A program made the position numbers and the translations under genes. 64,000 nucleotides of DNA, taken from Pseudorhizobium xiangyangii. Lineage in GTDB: Bacteria; Pseudomonadota; Alphaproteobacteria; Rhizobiales; Rhizobiaceae. Numbering within the stretch: position 1 is the stretch's first letter; each line of letters begins with the position of its first letter. Shown here one piece after another: positions 37,713 through 47,078 of the stretch. The stretch lies in NCBI RefSeq assembly GCF_020531965.1, contig NZ_JAJAWH010000001.1:62001-126000 (forward strand), in the 5' to 3' direction. The notes under the pieces were generated by a model, which saw nothing but the letters and a program-made list of their open reading frames with translations, was not told where the DNA came from and did no database searches.

Positions 37713-39704
37713 ATGCCGAAACATCGCCTCACAGATGCAGATGCGATCGAGGCGGGAATTCGCATAGCTCGAGCCCAACAGGCCGTCGGTTCGCTGACCC
37801 TCTCCATCTGGGCCAATTGCTTCATCGGCCTGACAACCGTCGCCATCCTCTGGAGCCAGAACCCGGCGCGTTCGCTGGTCGTCTGGTTTTGCGGCCTCGT
37901 CGTCCTGAACATGATGCGCCTGCTGATGTGGCGGTCCATCCACAGCAGGGATTTGCCGAGGATTGATCCGGAACTGACACTTCGCATCCTGGCTGCAGCA
38001 GCCGGTCTCGTCGGTTGCATCTGGGCCGTTGCGCCATTTCTGGAAACCACGCTGCTCGGGGCGGCGGCACACGCCTATATCATCTTCATCATCGGCGGCC
38101 TCTGCTGCGGTGCCATCGTCCAGAGCCCGGCCTCGTCAAACATCGCAATCGCCTTCTGCACGCCGCCCATGCTGTCGGCCATCGCCTCGCTCTTGTGGAC
38201 GGGCACGACCGTCAACATCATCGTGGCGCTCGATGTCGCTCTCCTGATGGCCATGATGGTTCGCAGCAGCCGCAGGAGCCAGGCGGCATTCGTCGAGAGT
38301 CACCGCGCGCGCCTGGCAGCCATGTCGCTGGCGGATTCCCTGTCGACCGCCAATACCGAGATCCGCAAATCCAACGAACAGCTCGAAATTCTTGCCAGCC
38401 ATGACCCGCTGACCGGGCTCGGCAACCGCACGGCCTTCAACCGGGGCCTGACGCAGATCCTTCAGCAGAACGGCGACGCCGGCTGGCCGGTCGCGCTGCT
38501 CGTCATCGATCTGGATCGTTTCAAGCTGATCAACGACACGATGGGGCACTCCGCCGGCGACATCGTGCTGACAACCTTCGCCTCCCGCCTGTCCATGTTG
38601 AAGGATCCGTCGGACCTCGCCGTGAGGCTCGGTGGAGATGAGTTCGCCGTCGTCGTCCAGGGCCCCTTGGCCGAGGAAAGGGCACAGGCGCTCGCACTGA
38701 AGATCCTCGACGCGGGCGCTCAGACCGTGCCGATCCAGGGGCGCTCCGTCACCAGTGGCGCAAGTGTCGGGCTCGCCGTCTTCCCCGAGCACGGCATCAC
38801 CCAGGAGGACATATTCGCCTCTGCCGACATCGCCCTCTATGCCGCCAAGGAACAGGGCCGCCGCTGCGTCTGCATCTTCAATCCGGAGATCAAGCGGCAA
38901 CTGGATCGCCAGAGGCTGATTGAGATGGCCCTCGAAAACGCAATCGCTGCGGGTGAGATCCGGGTCCTCTTCCAGCCACAGGTCAACCTGCTGGACGGAA
39001 GCGTTATCGGCTTCGAAGCGCTCATCCGCTGGAACCATCCGGAAGTCGGCCCCATACCTCCGCCGGAAATTGTGCGAGCCGCAAAAGCCCTTCATGTGTC
39101 CGACAAGCTTACCCTGCATGTCGCGACCGCCGCCGCCGACCTCGCCCGCCAGTTGCCGGACCTCGGCATGCACGGCGTGCCGGTCGCCATCAATGTTTCG
39201 CCCTGCGAGTTTTCCGCCTACCTCCTGTCGCAGAACCTGCTGGAAGTCGTGACCGCGGCAGGCATCCAGCCCTCGCAGATCGAGATCGAGATTACCGAGG
39301 AAGCGATCCTCGATACGGTCACCGCCGGCACGGAGCTTGCCCGGCTCGAACAGGCCGGCTTCCGCCTTGCGGTCGATGATTTCGGCATGGGGCACTCGTC
39401 TCTCGCCTATATCGTCGGCCTCAGGATCGACCGCCTGAAAATAGATCGCAGCTTCATCACCGGCATCGCCGCCAGCCGGGAGAACCAGGCGCTCGTGGCA
39501 GCCTTGGTCGGCATGGGCCGCGCACTCGCCATAGATATCGTCGTGGAGGGCGTCGAGACGGCCGAGGATGCCGAAGTCTTGCGGATGCTCGGCTGCCGCT
39601 TCGCCCAGGGCTATCTCTATGCCATGCCCATGCCGCCGGAAGTCTTGCTGGCCTGGATCACCGGTCAAAGGCAACCGGATCAGCCGCCGGTTTCCCTCGC
39701 CTGA
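37713..39704 (+). CDS. Membrane GGDEF-EAL protein (cyclic-di-GMP turnover)
   Basis: 663 residues; RBS TAGGAG. About five or six helices (residues 25-185) form an integral membrane sensor, then a GGDEF domain (about 225-385) and an EAL domain (about 400-650). The diguanylate cyclase motif RLGGDEF is intact near 305. The product-inhibition RxxD site nine residues before it reads DPSD, so the Arg is missing. The phosphodiesterase motifs are all retained: EALIRW, ITEEAIL, VDDFGMGHSS, LKIDRSFI and EGVET. Both activities are therefore possible, with the membrane part choosing between them. Confidence 0.93.
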   Translation: MPKHRLTDADAIEAGIRIARAQQAVGSLTLSIWANCFIGLTTVAILWSQNPARSLVVWFCGLVVLNMMRLLMWRSIHSRDLPRIDPELTLRILAAAAGLVGCIWAVAPFLETTLLGAAAHAYIIFIIGGLCCGAIVQSPASSNIAIAFCTPPMLSAIASLLWTGTTVNIIVALDVALLMAMMVRSSRRSQAAFVESHRARLAAMSLADSLSTANTEIRKSNEQLEILASHDPLTGLGNRTAFNRGLTQILQQNGDAGWPVALLVIDLDRFKLINDTMGHSAGDIVLTTFASRLSMLKDPSDLAVRLGGDEFAVVVQGPLAEERAQALALKILDAGAQTVPIQGRSVTSGASVGLAVFPEHGITQEDIFASADIALYAAKEQGRRCVCIFNPEIKRQLDRQRLIEMALENAIAAGEIRVLFQPQVNLLDGSVIGFEALIRWNHPEVGPIPPPEIVRAAKALHVSDKLTLHVATAAADLARQLPDLGMHGVPVAINVSPCEFSAYLLSQNLLEVVTAAGIQPSQIEIEITEEAILDTVTAGTELARLEQAGFRLAVDDFGMGHSSLAYIVGLRIDRLKIDRSFITGIAASRENQALVAALVGMGRALAIDIVVEGVETAEDAEVLRMLGCRFAQGYLYAMPMPPEVLLAWITGQRQPDQPPVSLA

Positions 39705-39710
39705 CGAGCC

Positions 39711-41126
39711 TCAGCCTCCCTCCGCTCCCGCCGTGTCCATCGCACGGGAAAGCACTGCAAAGACACGCGGATCGGCGCACTGCGCCACGTTGAAGCGCAT
39801 GAAGGATCCTGCCGACTGCGATACGCTGAACACATCGCCCGGCGCCAGAACCACATCGTCCACCAGGGCACGCCGCGCCACGTCCGCCGCGTCCACGCCA
39901 TCCGGCAGCAGGCACCACAGGAAAATTCCGCCACGCGGCTCGACCCACGGCACGATCCCCAGCGCCTTCAGCCGTATCCGCACCTCGCCCATCGCCCCAA
40001 CCAACCGGTCGCGCATTCCGCTGATATGCCGGCGATAAGTGCCGTCCTTCAGCACCGCATGGACGATTTCCGCCGATACCGGATTGCCTGCAAAGGTGGT
40101 GGCGATCTTCAGATCCACCAGACGCTCGATCCAGTCCGGCCGGGCGGCGATATAGCCCGTGCGCGCCGCCGCCGTCAGCGTCTTCGAAAAGCTGCCGATC
40201 TGGATGACCCGTTCCAGCCCGTCGAAAGCGGAAAGCCGCGGCGCCGGTTCCGGCTCGAAATCGCCGAAGATATCGTCCTCGATGATCGTCAGCCCCGCCT
40301 CCTCGGCCAGCTTGAGCAGTCGGTGCGCGGTAACCGGCGAGAGCGTCGCTCCCGTCGGGTTGTGGATGGCCGAATTGGTGATGTAGAGGCGCGGCCTGTG
40401 CTCCTTGACGACTGCAGCGAACTGCTCGAGGTCGGGGCCGGTCGGGGTATAGGGCACACCGACGATCCGAACCCGATGCGCCCGCAAGAGCGCCAGGAAA
40501 TTGAAGTAGCACGGATCGTCAACCAGCACCGTGTCGCCCGGCTCGACCAGCAGGCGGCACAGCATGTCGATCGCCTGCGTCCCGGACTCCGTCAGCATGA
40601 TCTGCTCCGCCGGGGCCAACAGCCCGCGCTCGCCCAGTCGCATGGAGAGCAACTGCCGCAGCGGCGCGTGCCCGAGCGGCGTCCCGTAATCCGTCAGCTT
40701 CGCCGTATCCGCGCGCGAAAGTGTCCTCAGCGAACGCCGCAGCTCCTCCTCCGGCATCCAGGATGCAGGCAGCCAGCCGCAGCCCGGCTTTAGGACCTCC
40801 CTGCCCGCCTCCAGCGACTGCCGCGAGACCCAGAACGGATCGACCGCCCGGTCGAGGCGTGGCCCGATCTCAGCTAGGGCCAGCGGCTGTGGATTGCGCA
40901 TCACATAGAAGCCGGAGCCGCGCCGCGACTGGATCATGCCTTCGGCCACCAGCCGGTCATAGGCTTCCACGACTGTCGAAGTGGAGACCCCCATGGTCTT
41001 GGCAAATCCGCGGATCGAGGGCAGCTTCGCGCCGGGTAACAGGGCGCGCCCGGCGATCCTCTGCCGGATCGCCATGGCGGTTTTCTCCAGCTGCGTCTCG
41101 CCAGAGGGCATCGATGACACGTCCAT
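39711..41126 (-). CDS. MocR/PdxR-type GntR regulator with aminotransferase domain
   Basis: 471 residues from ATG 41126, which has AGGAG 8 bases upstream; the ATG at 41147 lacks an RBS and lies in the palindrome. The GntR winged HTH (about 15-80) has LPSIRGFAKTMGVSTSTVVE. The fold-type I aminotransferase-like domain (about 100-470) keeps the PLP lysine in GSFSKTLTAAARTGY and the aspartate in IIEDDIFGDF. MocR proteins sense PLP or an amino-acid adduct and usually control an adjacent divergent gene. Here that is the EamA transporter, across a perfect palindrome. Confidence 0.92.
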   Translation of the reverse strand: MDVSSMPSGETQLEKTAMAIRQRIAGRALLPGAKLPSIRGFAKTMGVSTSTVVEAYDRLVAEGMIQSRRGSGFYVMRNPQPLALAEIGPRLDRAVDPFWVSRQSLEAGREVLKPGCGWLPASWMPEEELRRSLRTLSRADTAKLTDYGTPLGHAPLRQLLSMRLGERGLLAPAEQIMLTESGTQAIDMLCRLLVEPGDTVLVDDPCYFNFLALLRAHRVRIVGVPYTPTGPDLEQFAAVVKEHRPRLYITNSAIHNPTGATLSPVTAHRLLKLAEEAGLTIIEDDIFGDFEPEPAPRLSAFDGLERVIQIGSFSKTLTAAARTGYIAARPDWIERLVDLKIATTFAGNPVSAEIVHAVLKDGTYRRHISGMRDRLVGAMGEVRIRLKALGIVPWVEPRGGIFLWCLLPDGVDAADVARRALVDDVVLAPGDVFSVSQSAGSFMRFNVAQCADPRVFAVLSRAMDTAGAEGG

Positions 41127-41145
41127 CTGTACTGCTCCTGCCACC

Positions 41146-41169
41146 ATTACAGTTTGGGTAAACTGTAAT
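41146..41169. promoter_or_regulatory. Perfect palindromic operator between mocR-type gene and EamA gene
   Basis: ATTACAGTTT (41146-41155), GGGT, AAACTGTAAT (41160-41169): 10-bp perfect inverted arms. It lies 20 bp upstream of the regulator start and 80 bp before the transporter start, a natural place for autoregulation plus control of the transporter. Confidence 0.75.
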
Positions 41170-41249
41170 GGACCGTCGCTGGAGAATCCATCCCTCGACG
41201 TCTATTGTCCGCGCAAACGGGCGCTGGACGCCAGAAACAGCAGGACATC

Positions 41250-42113
41250 ATGGACAAGACGACAAGCGGCTGGCTCAACGGATTTATCGGAGTGCTGATC
41301 TTCAGCGGATCGCTTCCGGCGACACGCGCGGCGGTCGCCGACTTCCACCCCCTGTTCCTGACGGGCGCCCGCGCCGTCATCGCCGGCCTGCTGGCGCTTC
41401 TGCTCTTGGGGTCCTTCCGGGAAAAGCGCCCCGCTGCCGGCGATCTGATCGCACTCACCGTCGTGGCGCTTGGTGTCGTTGTCGGCTTCCCGCTGCTGAC
41501 GGCCCTCGCGCTGGAGCATGTCACCGCCGCGCATACGATCGTCTTCGTTGGCCTTCTGCCCCTGGCGACTGCCATCTTCGGTGTTCTGCGTGGCGCGGAG
41601 CGCCCGAAACCAGCTTTCTGGCTGTTCTCCTGCATCGGCAGCGGGATGGTCGCAAGCTTCGCCCTCACGCAAGGGTTCACGGCATCACCGCTCGGAGACA
41701 TGCTGATGCTTGCCGCGATCCTGGCCTGCGGCCTCGGCTATGCGGAAGGCGCCAGGCTTTCCCGCAGGCTCGGCGGCTGGCAGGTGATCTGCTGGGCGCT
41801 GGTCCTGTCACTGCCGGTAATGCTGGTGCTGGCGTTAGCAACCCTGCCGGCCACGTTCTCAGGCACCGGACACTCCGCATGGTTCGGCCTCGCCTACGTC
41901 TCCGTGTTCAGCATGCTGATCGGCTTTATATTCTGGTATCGCGGGCTGGCCCAGGGCGGCATCGCCGGCGTCGGACAGCTGCAGCTGCTCCAGCCATTCT
42001 TCGGTCTGGCGCTCGCCGCAACGCTTCTCGGCGAAGCCGTGAGCCCGTCCATGATCGCCGTCACCCTCGCCGTCATCCTCTGCGTCGCCGGCGCGAAGAG
42101 GTTCGCGCGGTAG
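41250..42113 (+). CDS. EamA / DMT-family transporter
   Basis: 287 residues with ten hydrophobic helices in two EamA repeats, a typical drug/metabolite exporter. The start is ATG 41250, with an AGGA RBS; in-frame codons before it belong to the regulatory region. Recognisable features include LFLTGARAVIAGLLALL and LQPFFGLALAATLLGE. Divergent placement from a MocR regulator suggests efflux of an amino acid or related metabolite sensed through PLP. Confidence 0.9.
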   Translation: MDKTTSGWLNGFIGVLIFSGSLPATRAAVADFHPLFLTGARAVIAGLLALLLLGSFREKRPAAGDLIALTVVALGVVVGFPLLTALALEHVTAAHTIVFVGLLPLATAIFGVLRGAERPKPAFWLFSCIGSGMVASFALTQGFTASPLGDMLMLAAILACGLGYAEGARLSRRLGGWQVICWALVLSLPVMLVLALATLPATFSGTGHSAWFGLAYVSVFSMLIGFIFWYRGLAQGGIAGVGQLQLLQPFFGLALAATLLGEAVSPSMIAVTLAVILCVAGAKRFAR

Positions 42114-42259
42114 AGGGATTAATGGCGCGACGGACAGCGATTCAACCCAACCGCCAGCGGCGACAAATGTGTCCGTTTACTGAGACAACATAAGGACTTG
42201 CCGTGGCCTCCGCGTCCACTTACGGTGACATGCACTGGGGCAGCGGATAGCAGGTTGGA

Positions 42260-43153
42260 ATGGTCAATGCCGTCTTTTATCACAAGGACGACAGCATCTA
42301 TAAAGATGTCAGAGGCAAGCTTTACCACTTTCCGGGCAGCTATCTGTCACGTGTCGTCCAGACAATCGGCAGCCTGATCGTCTATTACGGACCTTTGCCA
42401 AGTCTACGCAGCCGCTACTATTCCGGCATAGCCCGTGTACTTTCCGTTCAACCTGATCCGGATCTCGCGAACCACCACTACGCATTCCTCGACGAATACA
42501 TCGATTTCGACAGACCAGTCGATTATCTAGAAGCCGGCGGCTTTGAAGGGCGGCTAGTTAGGCCTGACGGCTCGGTGAATGGCGGCCGCAGCGTCCAGGC
42601 GGTCCGCCTGATCGAAGAACGGGAATTCGCTGCGATCGTGGCCGCGGGACTCTCAGAACCCGACGAATGGCCCGACCGCATCGACAGCCCGGAGCAGAGA
42701 CAAGAGATCGATGAACTCCCACAGGCCATCTACCTTGCCGACAATGACGCCCGTCCGATCCTGACGCATACGATCAACCGCCCCTTCCGAGACGCGAAAT
42801 TCCGTCAGCATATCCGCAAAGTCTATGACCGCCGCTGCGCATTTACCGGCCTGCAACTGATCAATGGTGGCGGACGGCCGGAGGTTGAGGCTGCACATAT
42901 CATTCCGGTCGAGCGCGGCGGCAATGATTCCATTCAGAACGGTATCGCGCTTTCCGGTACGGTCCACTGGATGTTCGACCGCGGCCTGCTATCGCTTGCG
43001 GACGATCACCAAATCCTCTGTTCGCGGCACCTGAATGCCGATGTCTCGCATCTGCTGGTTCCCGACCTGATCGCCCGCGTGCCGAGTGCCAGACATCAAA
43101 GGCCGCATCCCCACTATCTGGCTTGGCACAGGGAAAACGTCTTCAAGCAGTGA
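42260..43153 (+). CDS. HNH endonuclease domain protein
   Basis: 297 residues. The N-terminal 170 residues have no family I recognise. The C-terminal part carries an HNH nuclease core: [31 protein letters not shown] (the His-Ile-Ile-Pro and Asn of the ββα-metal motif) and [11 protein letters not shown]. This is the type called HNH_2, found in standalone nucleases and restriction-like enzymes. No methyltransferase or phage gene is adjacent. It sits between the EamA exporter gene and uvrB. The RBS is weak (AGGTTGGA). Confidence 0.85.
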   Translation: MVNAVFYHKDDSIYKDVRGKLYHFPGSYLSRVVQTIGSLIVYYGPLPSLRSRYYSGIARVLSVQPDPDLANHHYAFLDEYIDFDRPVDYLEAGGFEGRLVRPDGSVNGGRSVQAVRLIEEREFAAIVAAGLSEPDEWPDRIDSPEQRQEIDELPQAIYLADNDARPILTHTINRPFRDAKFRQHIRKVYDRRCAFTGLQLINGGGRPEVEAAHIIPVERGGNDSIQNGIALSGTVHWMFDRGLLSLADDHQILCSRHLNADVSHLLVPDLIARVPSARHQRPHPHYLAWHRENVFKQ

Positions 43154-43245
43154 TAGAAGCGGCCACTCCCGCCCGTTTCCCTTTTGTACTCATTTTACCA
43201 TCCCGGGCCCTTCACTTTCGCCGGGACTCTCTCCATATTCGCGGC

Positions 43246-46200
43246 ATGGCCAGATCCCCGAAAAAGTCTCCCGCCTCGAACCCCGGATTCAGCAAGGGTT
43301 TCGAGGAAGCCCCGCAATCGTCCTTCGAAGGCGCGCCGCTGGAAGGCAGCGTTTCCGACTGGGTGAAGCAGCTCGAGGCAGAGGCGGAGATGTCCGGCGT
43401 CGAGACGCAGCGCGAGATCGCCTCCAAGGCCGGCAAGCACCGCAAGAAGATCGAGATCGCGGCCCGCGAGGAAGCCATCAAGGCCGCGGCCAAGGCGGCC
43501 CCGAAAACGGCCAAACACACCACCGCCCAGAAAACCTCGCGCGGCGTCTCCATCGGCGCCTCGTCCGACCCGAAGACGCGCGCCGCCGCCGGCCTCAATC
43601 CGGTCGCCGGCATGGATGTCTCGCTCGAGGATGCCGAAAGCCTGGCGCCCGGCGCGGTCACCGCCACCGTCGAGGCGCTGTCGGCGCTGATCGAAAGCGG
43701 CAACCCGCTGTTCAAGGACGGCAAGATGTGGACGCCGCACCGTCCCGCCCGGCCGCCGAAGTCGGAAGGCGGCGTCACCATCCGCATGACGTCGGAATAC
43801 CAGCCCGCCGGCGACCAGCCGACCGCGATTGCCGATCTCGTCGAGGGCATCGACAACAACGAGCGCTCCCAGGTCCTGCTCGGCGTCACCGGATCGGGCA
43901 AGACCTTCACCATGGCCAAGGTGATCGAGGCCACCCAGCGCCCGGCCGTCATCCTCGCCCCCAACAAGACGCTCGCCGCCCAGCTCTATTCCGAGTTCAA
44001 GAGCTTCTTCCCGGACAACGCGGTCGAATATTTCGTCTCCTATTACGACTACTACCAGCCGGAAGCCTATGTGCCGCGCTCGGATACGTTCATCGAGAAG
44101 GAATCCTCGATCAACGAACAGATCGACCGCATGCGCCACTCCGCCACCCGCTCGCTCTTGGAGCGCGACGACTGCATCATCGTCGCCTCGGTCTCGTGCA
44201 TCTACGGTATCGGCTCGGTCGAAACCTACACCGCCATGACCTTCCAGATGGCGGTCGGCGACCGGCTGGACCAGCGCCAGCTGCTGGCCGATCTCGTCGC
44301 CCAGCAGTACAAGCGCAAGGAGATCGATTTTTCCCGCGGCTCGTTCCGGGTGCGCGGCGATACGATCGAAATCTTCCCGGCCCACCTTGAGGATGCCGCC
44401 TGGCGCATCTCCATGTTCGGCGACGAGATCGACAGCATCACCGAGTTCGACCCGCTCGCCGGCCACAAGACCGGCGACCTGAAATCGGTAAAAATCTACG
44501 CCAATTCGCACTATGTCACCCCGCGCCCCACCCTCAACGGCGCCATCAAGTCGATCAAGGAAGAGCTGAAGCACCGCCTCGCCGAGCTGGAAAAAGGCGG
44601 CCGCCTCCTGGAAGCGCAGCGGCTGGAACAGCGCACCCGCTACGATATCGAAATGCTCGAAGCCACCGGCTCCTGCGCCGGCATCGAGAACTATTCGCGC
44701 TACCTCACCGGCCGCAATCCCGGCGAACCGCCGCCGACGCTGTTCGAATACATCCCCGACAACGCCCTCCTCTTCATCGACGAAAGCCACGTCTCCGTCA
44801 GCCAGATCGGCGGCATGTACCGGGGAGACTTCCGCCGCAAGGCGACGCTTGCCGAATACGGCTTCCGCCTGCCGTCGTGCATGGACAACCGCCCGCTGCG
44901 CTTCGAGGAATGGGATGCCATGCGCCCGCTCACCGTCGCCGTCTCGGCCACGCCCGGCAACTGGGAGATGGAACAGTCCGGCGGCGTCTTCGCCGAACAG
45001 GTCATCCGCCCGACCGGCCTCATCGATCCGCCCGTGGAAGTCCGTGCCGCCCGCTCCCAGGTGGACGACGTGCTCGGCGAAATCCGCGAGACCGCAGCCA
45101 AGGGCTACCGCACGCTCTGCACCGTGCTCACCAAGCGCATGGCCGAGGACCTGACCGAATACCTGCATGAACAGGGCGTGCGCGTCCGCTACATGCACTC
45201 CGACATCGACACGCTGGAACGCATCGAGATTATCCGCGACCTGCGGCTCGGCGCCTTCGACGTGCTGGTCGGCATCAACCTTTTGCGCGAGGGTCTGGAC
45301 ATCCCGGAATGCGGCTTCGTCGCCATCCTCGATGCCGACAAGGAAGGCTTTCTGCGCTCCGAAACCTCGCTCATCCAGACGATCGGCCGTGCGGCGCGTA
45401 ACGTTGATGGCAAGGTCATCCTCTATGCCGACAAGGTCACCGGCTCGATGCAGCGCGCCATGGACGAAACCAGCCGCCGCCGCGAAAAGCAGGTCGCCTA
45501 TAACGAGGAACACGGCATCACGCCGGAATCGGTGAAGCGCAACATCACCGACATCCTCGATTCGGTCTACGAACGCGACCACGTCCGCGCCGACATTTCA
45601 GGCGCCGCCGGCAAGGGCTTTGCCGATGGCGGCCACCTGGTCGGCAACAACCTGCAGGCGCATCTCAACGCGCTCGAAAAGGACATGCGCAACGCCGCCG
45701 CCGACCTCGACTTCGAAAAGGCCGCCCGCCTGCGCGACGAGATCAAACGCCTCAAGGCCGCCGAACTGGCGGTCATGGACGACCCGATCGCCCGGCAGGA
45801 GTCCAAAGCCATGGAAGGCACCGGAAAGAAGGGCAAGGGTGCCGCAAGCGCAAGGAACTCCCTCGCACTTATGGGGACGGTTGGGGATGGAAAAGCCTCA
45901 ATCGAAACCCCTCCCGGTCCTTCGGACCACCCTCCCCACAAGGGGGAGGGTTTACCGGAGCAAGCCTCCTACTTCGCCAAACCCACGCTCGACGACATGG
46001 GACCGGGCACCGACACGGCCACACCGCTCTTCCGCCGCAACACGCTCGACGAAATGACCGTCGGCCGCACGGAAAAGCCGGTCGACAAGAGGCGTGGAGG
46101 GCCGGAGGCCCGACAGGGAGACGAAAAAATCCCGCTGCCCGAACGCCCACCGGAAACCTACTCGACCAAAAAACGCTTCTCGCCGCTCATGGAAGGCCAG

Positions 46201-46332
46201 CCGGAACGCGGCCCGGCCGACAACCCGCGCCCCATCGTCCGCGGCAAGGTCGGCGCGGGAAGCTACGAGGATCCCGGAGAGCAGAAGCGCAAGAGCCGCA
46301 CGAAGGGCAAGACGGGACGTCCGGGGCGGTAA
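43246..46332 (+). CDS. uvrB: UvrABC system protein B, long form
   Basis: 1028 residues from ATG 43246, against about 670 for E. coli UvrB. An N-terminal charged Ala/Lys-rich extension of about 175 residues precedes the helicase core. In the core are [12 protein letters not shown] (Walker A), the [12 protein letters not shown] beta-hairpin that probes lesions, LFIDESHVS (Walker B) and the C-terminal helicase motifs. The UVR motif for UvrC binding ends near residue 849. A further tail of about 180 residues is low-complexity. Its segment near 885-905 is encoded by a palindromic repeat also found intergenically (see repeat). The extensions are typical of Rhizobiaceae, but the repeat is unusual. 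Confidence 0.95.
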   Translation: MARSPKKSPASNPGFSKGFEEAPQSSFEGAPLEGSVSDWVKQLEAEAEMSGVETQREIASKAGKHRKKIEIAAREEAIKAAAKAAPKTAKHTTAQKTSRGVSIGASSDPKTRAAAGLNPVAGMDVSLEDAESLAPGAVTATVEALSALIESGNPLFKDGKMWTPHRPARPPKSEGGVTIRMTSEYQPAGDQPTAIADLVEGIDNNERSQVLLGVTGSGKTFTMAKVIEATQRPAVILAPNKTLAAQLYSEFKSFFPDNAVEYFVSYYDYYQPEAYVPRSDTFIEKESSINEQIDRMRHSATRSLLERDDCIIVASVSCIYGIGSVETYTAMTFQMAVGDRLDQRQLLADLVAQQYKRKEIDFSRGSFRVRGDTIEIFPAHLEDAAWRISMFGDEIDSITEFDPLAGHKTGDLKSVKIYANSHYVTPRPTLNGAIKSIKEELKHRLAELEKGGRLLEAQRLEQRTRYDIEMLEATGSCAGIENYSRYLTGRNPGEPPPTLFEYIPDNALLFIDESHVSVSQIGGMYRGDFRRKATLAEYGFRLPSCMDNRPLRFEEWDAMRPLTVAVSATPGNWEMEQSGGVFAEQVIRPTGLIDPPVEVRAARSQVDDVLGEIRETAAKGYRTLCTVLTKRMAEDLTEYLHEQGVRVRYMHSDIDTLERIEIIRDLRLGAFDVLVGINLLREGLDIPECGFVAILDADKEGFLRSETSLIQTIGRAARNVDGKVILYADKVTGSMQRAMDETSRRREKQVAYNEEHGITPESVKRNITDILDSVYERDHVRADISGAAGKGFADGGHLVGNNLQAHLNALEKDMRNAAADLDFEKAARLRDEIKRLKAAELAVMDDPIARQESKAMEGTGKKGKGAASARNSLALMGTVGDGKASIETPPGPSDHPPHKGEGLPEQASYFAKPTLDDMGPGTDTATPLFRRNTLDEMTVGRTEKPVDKRRGGPEARQGDEKIPLPERPPETYSTKKRFSPLMEGQPERGPADNPRPIVRGKVGAGSYEDPGEQKRKSRTKGKTGRPGR
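45905..45957 (+). repeat. Palindromic repeat inserted in frame within uvrB
   Basis: The segment contains a hairpin GGTCC-TTC-GGACC (45916-45928) and a second CCCTCCCC-ACAA-GGGGAGGG-like hairpin (45930-45950), bracketed by AAACCCCTCCC and GGGAGGGTTT. The complement of 61030-61080 has the same order: TCGAAA, CCCCTCCC, CCCTCCCCACAAG, GGGAGGG. It encodes a [12 protein letters not shown] peptide in the UvrB tail without breaking the frame. Confidence 0.8.
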
Positions 46333-46360
46333 ATATTTATCAACCTGACAAACCTAGAAA

Positions 46361-46374
46361 ATAACGATCGTTAT
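46361..46374. promoter_or_regulatory. 14-bp perfect palindrome upstream of the sce7726-like gene
   Basis: ATAACGATCGTTAT, 14 bp before the ATG at 46389 and 28 bp after the uvrB stop, in the first AT-rich sequence of the accessory segment. Its position suits a repressor operator over the promoter of this gene. Confidence 0.5.
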
Positions 46375-46388
46375 CCGGGCATGCTCGC

Positions 46389-47078
46389 ATGAATATTCAA
46401 AGAAACATCCACGAAATGAAGATCAAAGTAAGCTGTGCTGGGTGGCTACAGGCTCGGTATGGCGGCGTCGGTGTGGGCACGCTAATTAACGAGTTTAGCG
46501 CCAACAGATCTAAAGCACGAGCTGACCTCGTATATATCTCTTCCACTGAAATCGTCGCAGTGGAAATCAAAAGCAGCAGTGATAAAATCGGGCGATTAGA
46601 AAGTCAGATCTCATATCTTCGGACGCTTTATAACCGCGTTGATGTAGTAACAACTTGCAAGCACATTGCGAAAGCGCGCGCAATCTGCAGTAACCTGCAT
46701 GTTGGACTCCATCTGGTCGACGGGGAAAAATTCACCACAGTTTTGAAGGGACGGCGCAGGAGCATTGGCGCGCTCACACTCGAAAATCGTGTATTCCCGA
46801 AACATGTTCGGCAGAGGAGAGATTTTCAAGCGACCGAGAGTTTCTATCGCAACTACCTAGTTCAGAGATATGGTGTCTCCCAGCTCTGTAAACTGCAATC
46901 GAGCGACGACCACAACATGGACCCTGGATTCATACGGAGCTTAAATCCTCACTACATCCTCAGCACACAAGCAAAACAGAGGCGCGATTTATACTACGAA
47001 GAACTTCAAGCTTTATCGACAAATCTTCAGTCTACCCACTCTTCCTCTAAGTCCTCTGCTGAAACATCTACACCGTAG
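46389..47078 (+). CDS. sce7726-like protein, putative PD-(D/E)XK-fold nuclease
   Basis: 229 residues. The central part reads RADLVYISSTEIVAVEIKSS and then DKIGRLESQISYLRTLYNRV. This is the sce7726 family pattern (RxDL, xEIKSxxDxxxRLxxQ), in which Asp and Glu-x-Lys suggest a PD-(D/E)XK nuclease-like core. Activity is not proven. Composition is AT-rich with codons such as ATA, AGA and TTA that the neighbours avoid. ATG 46389 has a poor SD; ATG 46416 is an alternative. The last 52 bp overlap the convergent beta-family gene. Confidence 0.75.
   Translation: MNIQRNIHEMKIKVSCAGWLQARYGGVGVGTLINEFSANRSKARADLVYISSTEIVAVEIKSSSDKIGRLESQISYLRTLYNRVDVVTTCKHIAKARAICSNLHVGLHLVDGEKFTTVLKGRRRSIGALTLENRVFPKHVRQRRDFQATESFYRNYLVQRYGVSQLCKLQSSDDHNMDPGFIRSLNPHYILSTQAKQRRDLYYEELQALSTNLQSTHSSSKSSAETSTP

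Noticed and set aside
38136-39674. 512-codon minus-strand frame inside the GGDEF-EAL gene
   Set aside because: Antisense shadow, with His/Asp/Gly-rich composition typical of reversed GC-rich coding sequence.
43195-45582. Long open frame (795 codons) antisense to uvrB
   Set aside because: It is a GC-rich shadow of the uvrB coding strand, rich in His/Asp/Val low-information sequence, with no RBS and no family similarity.
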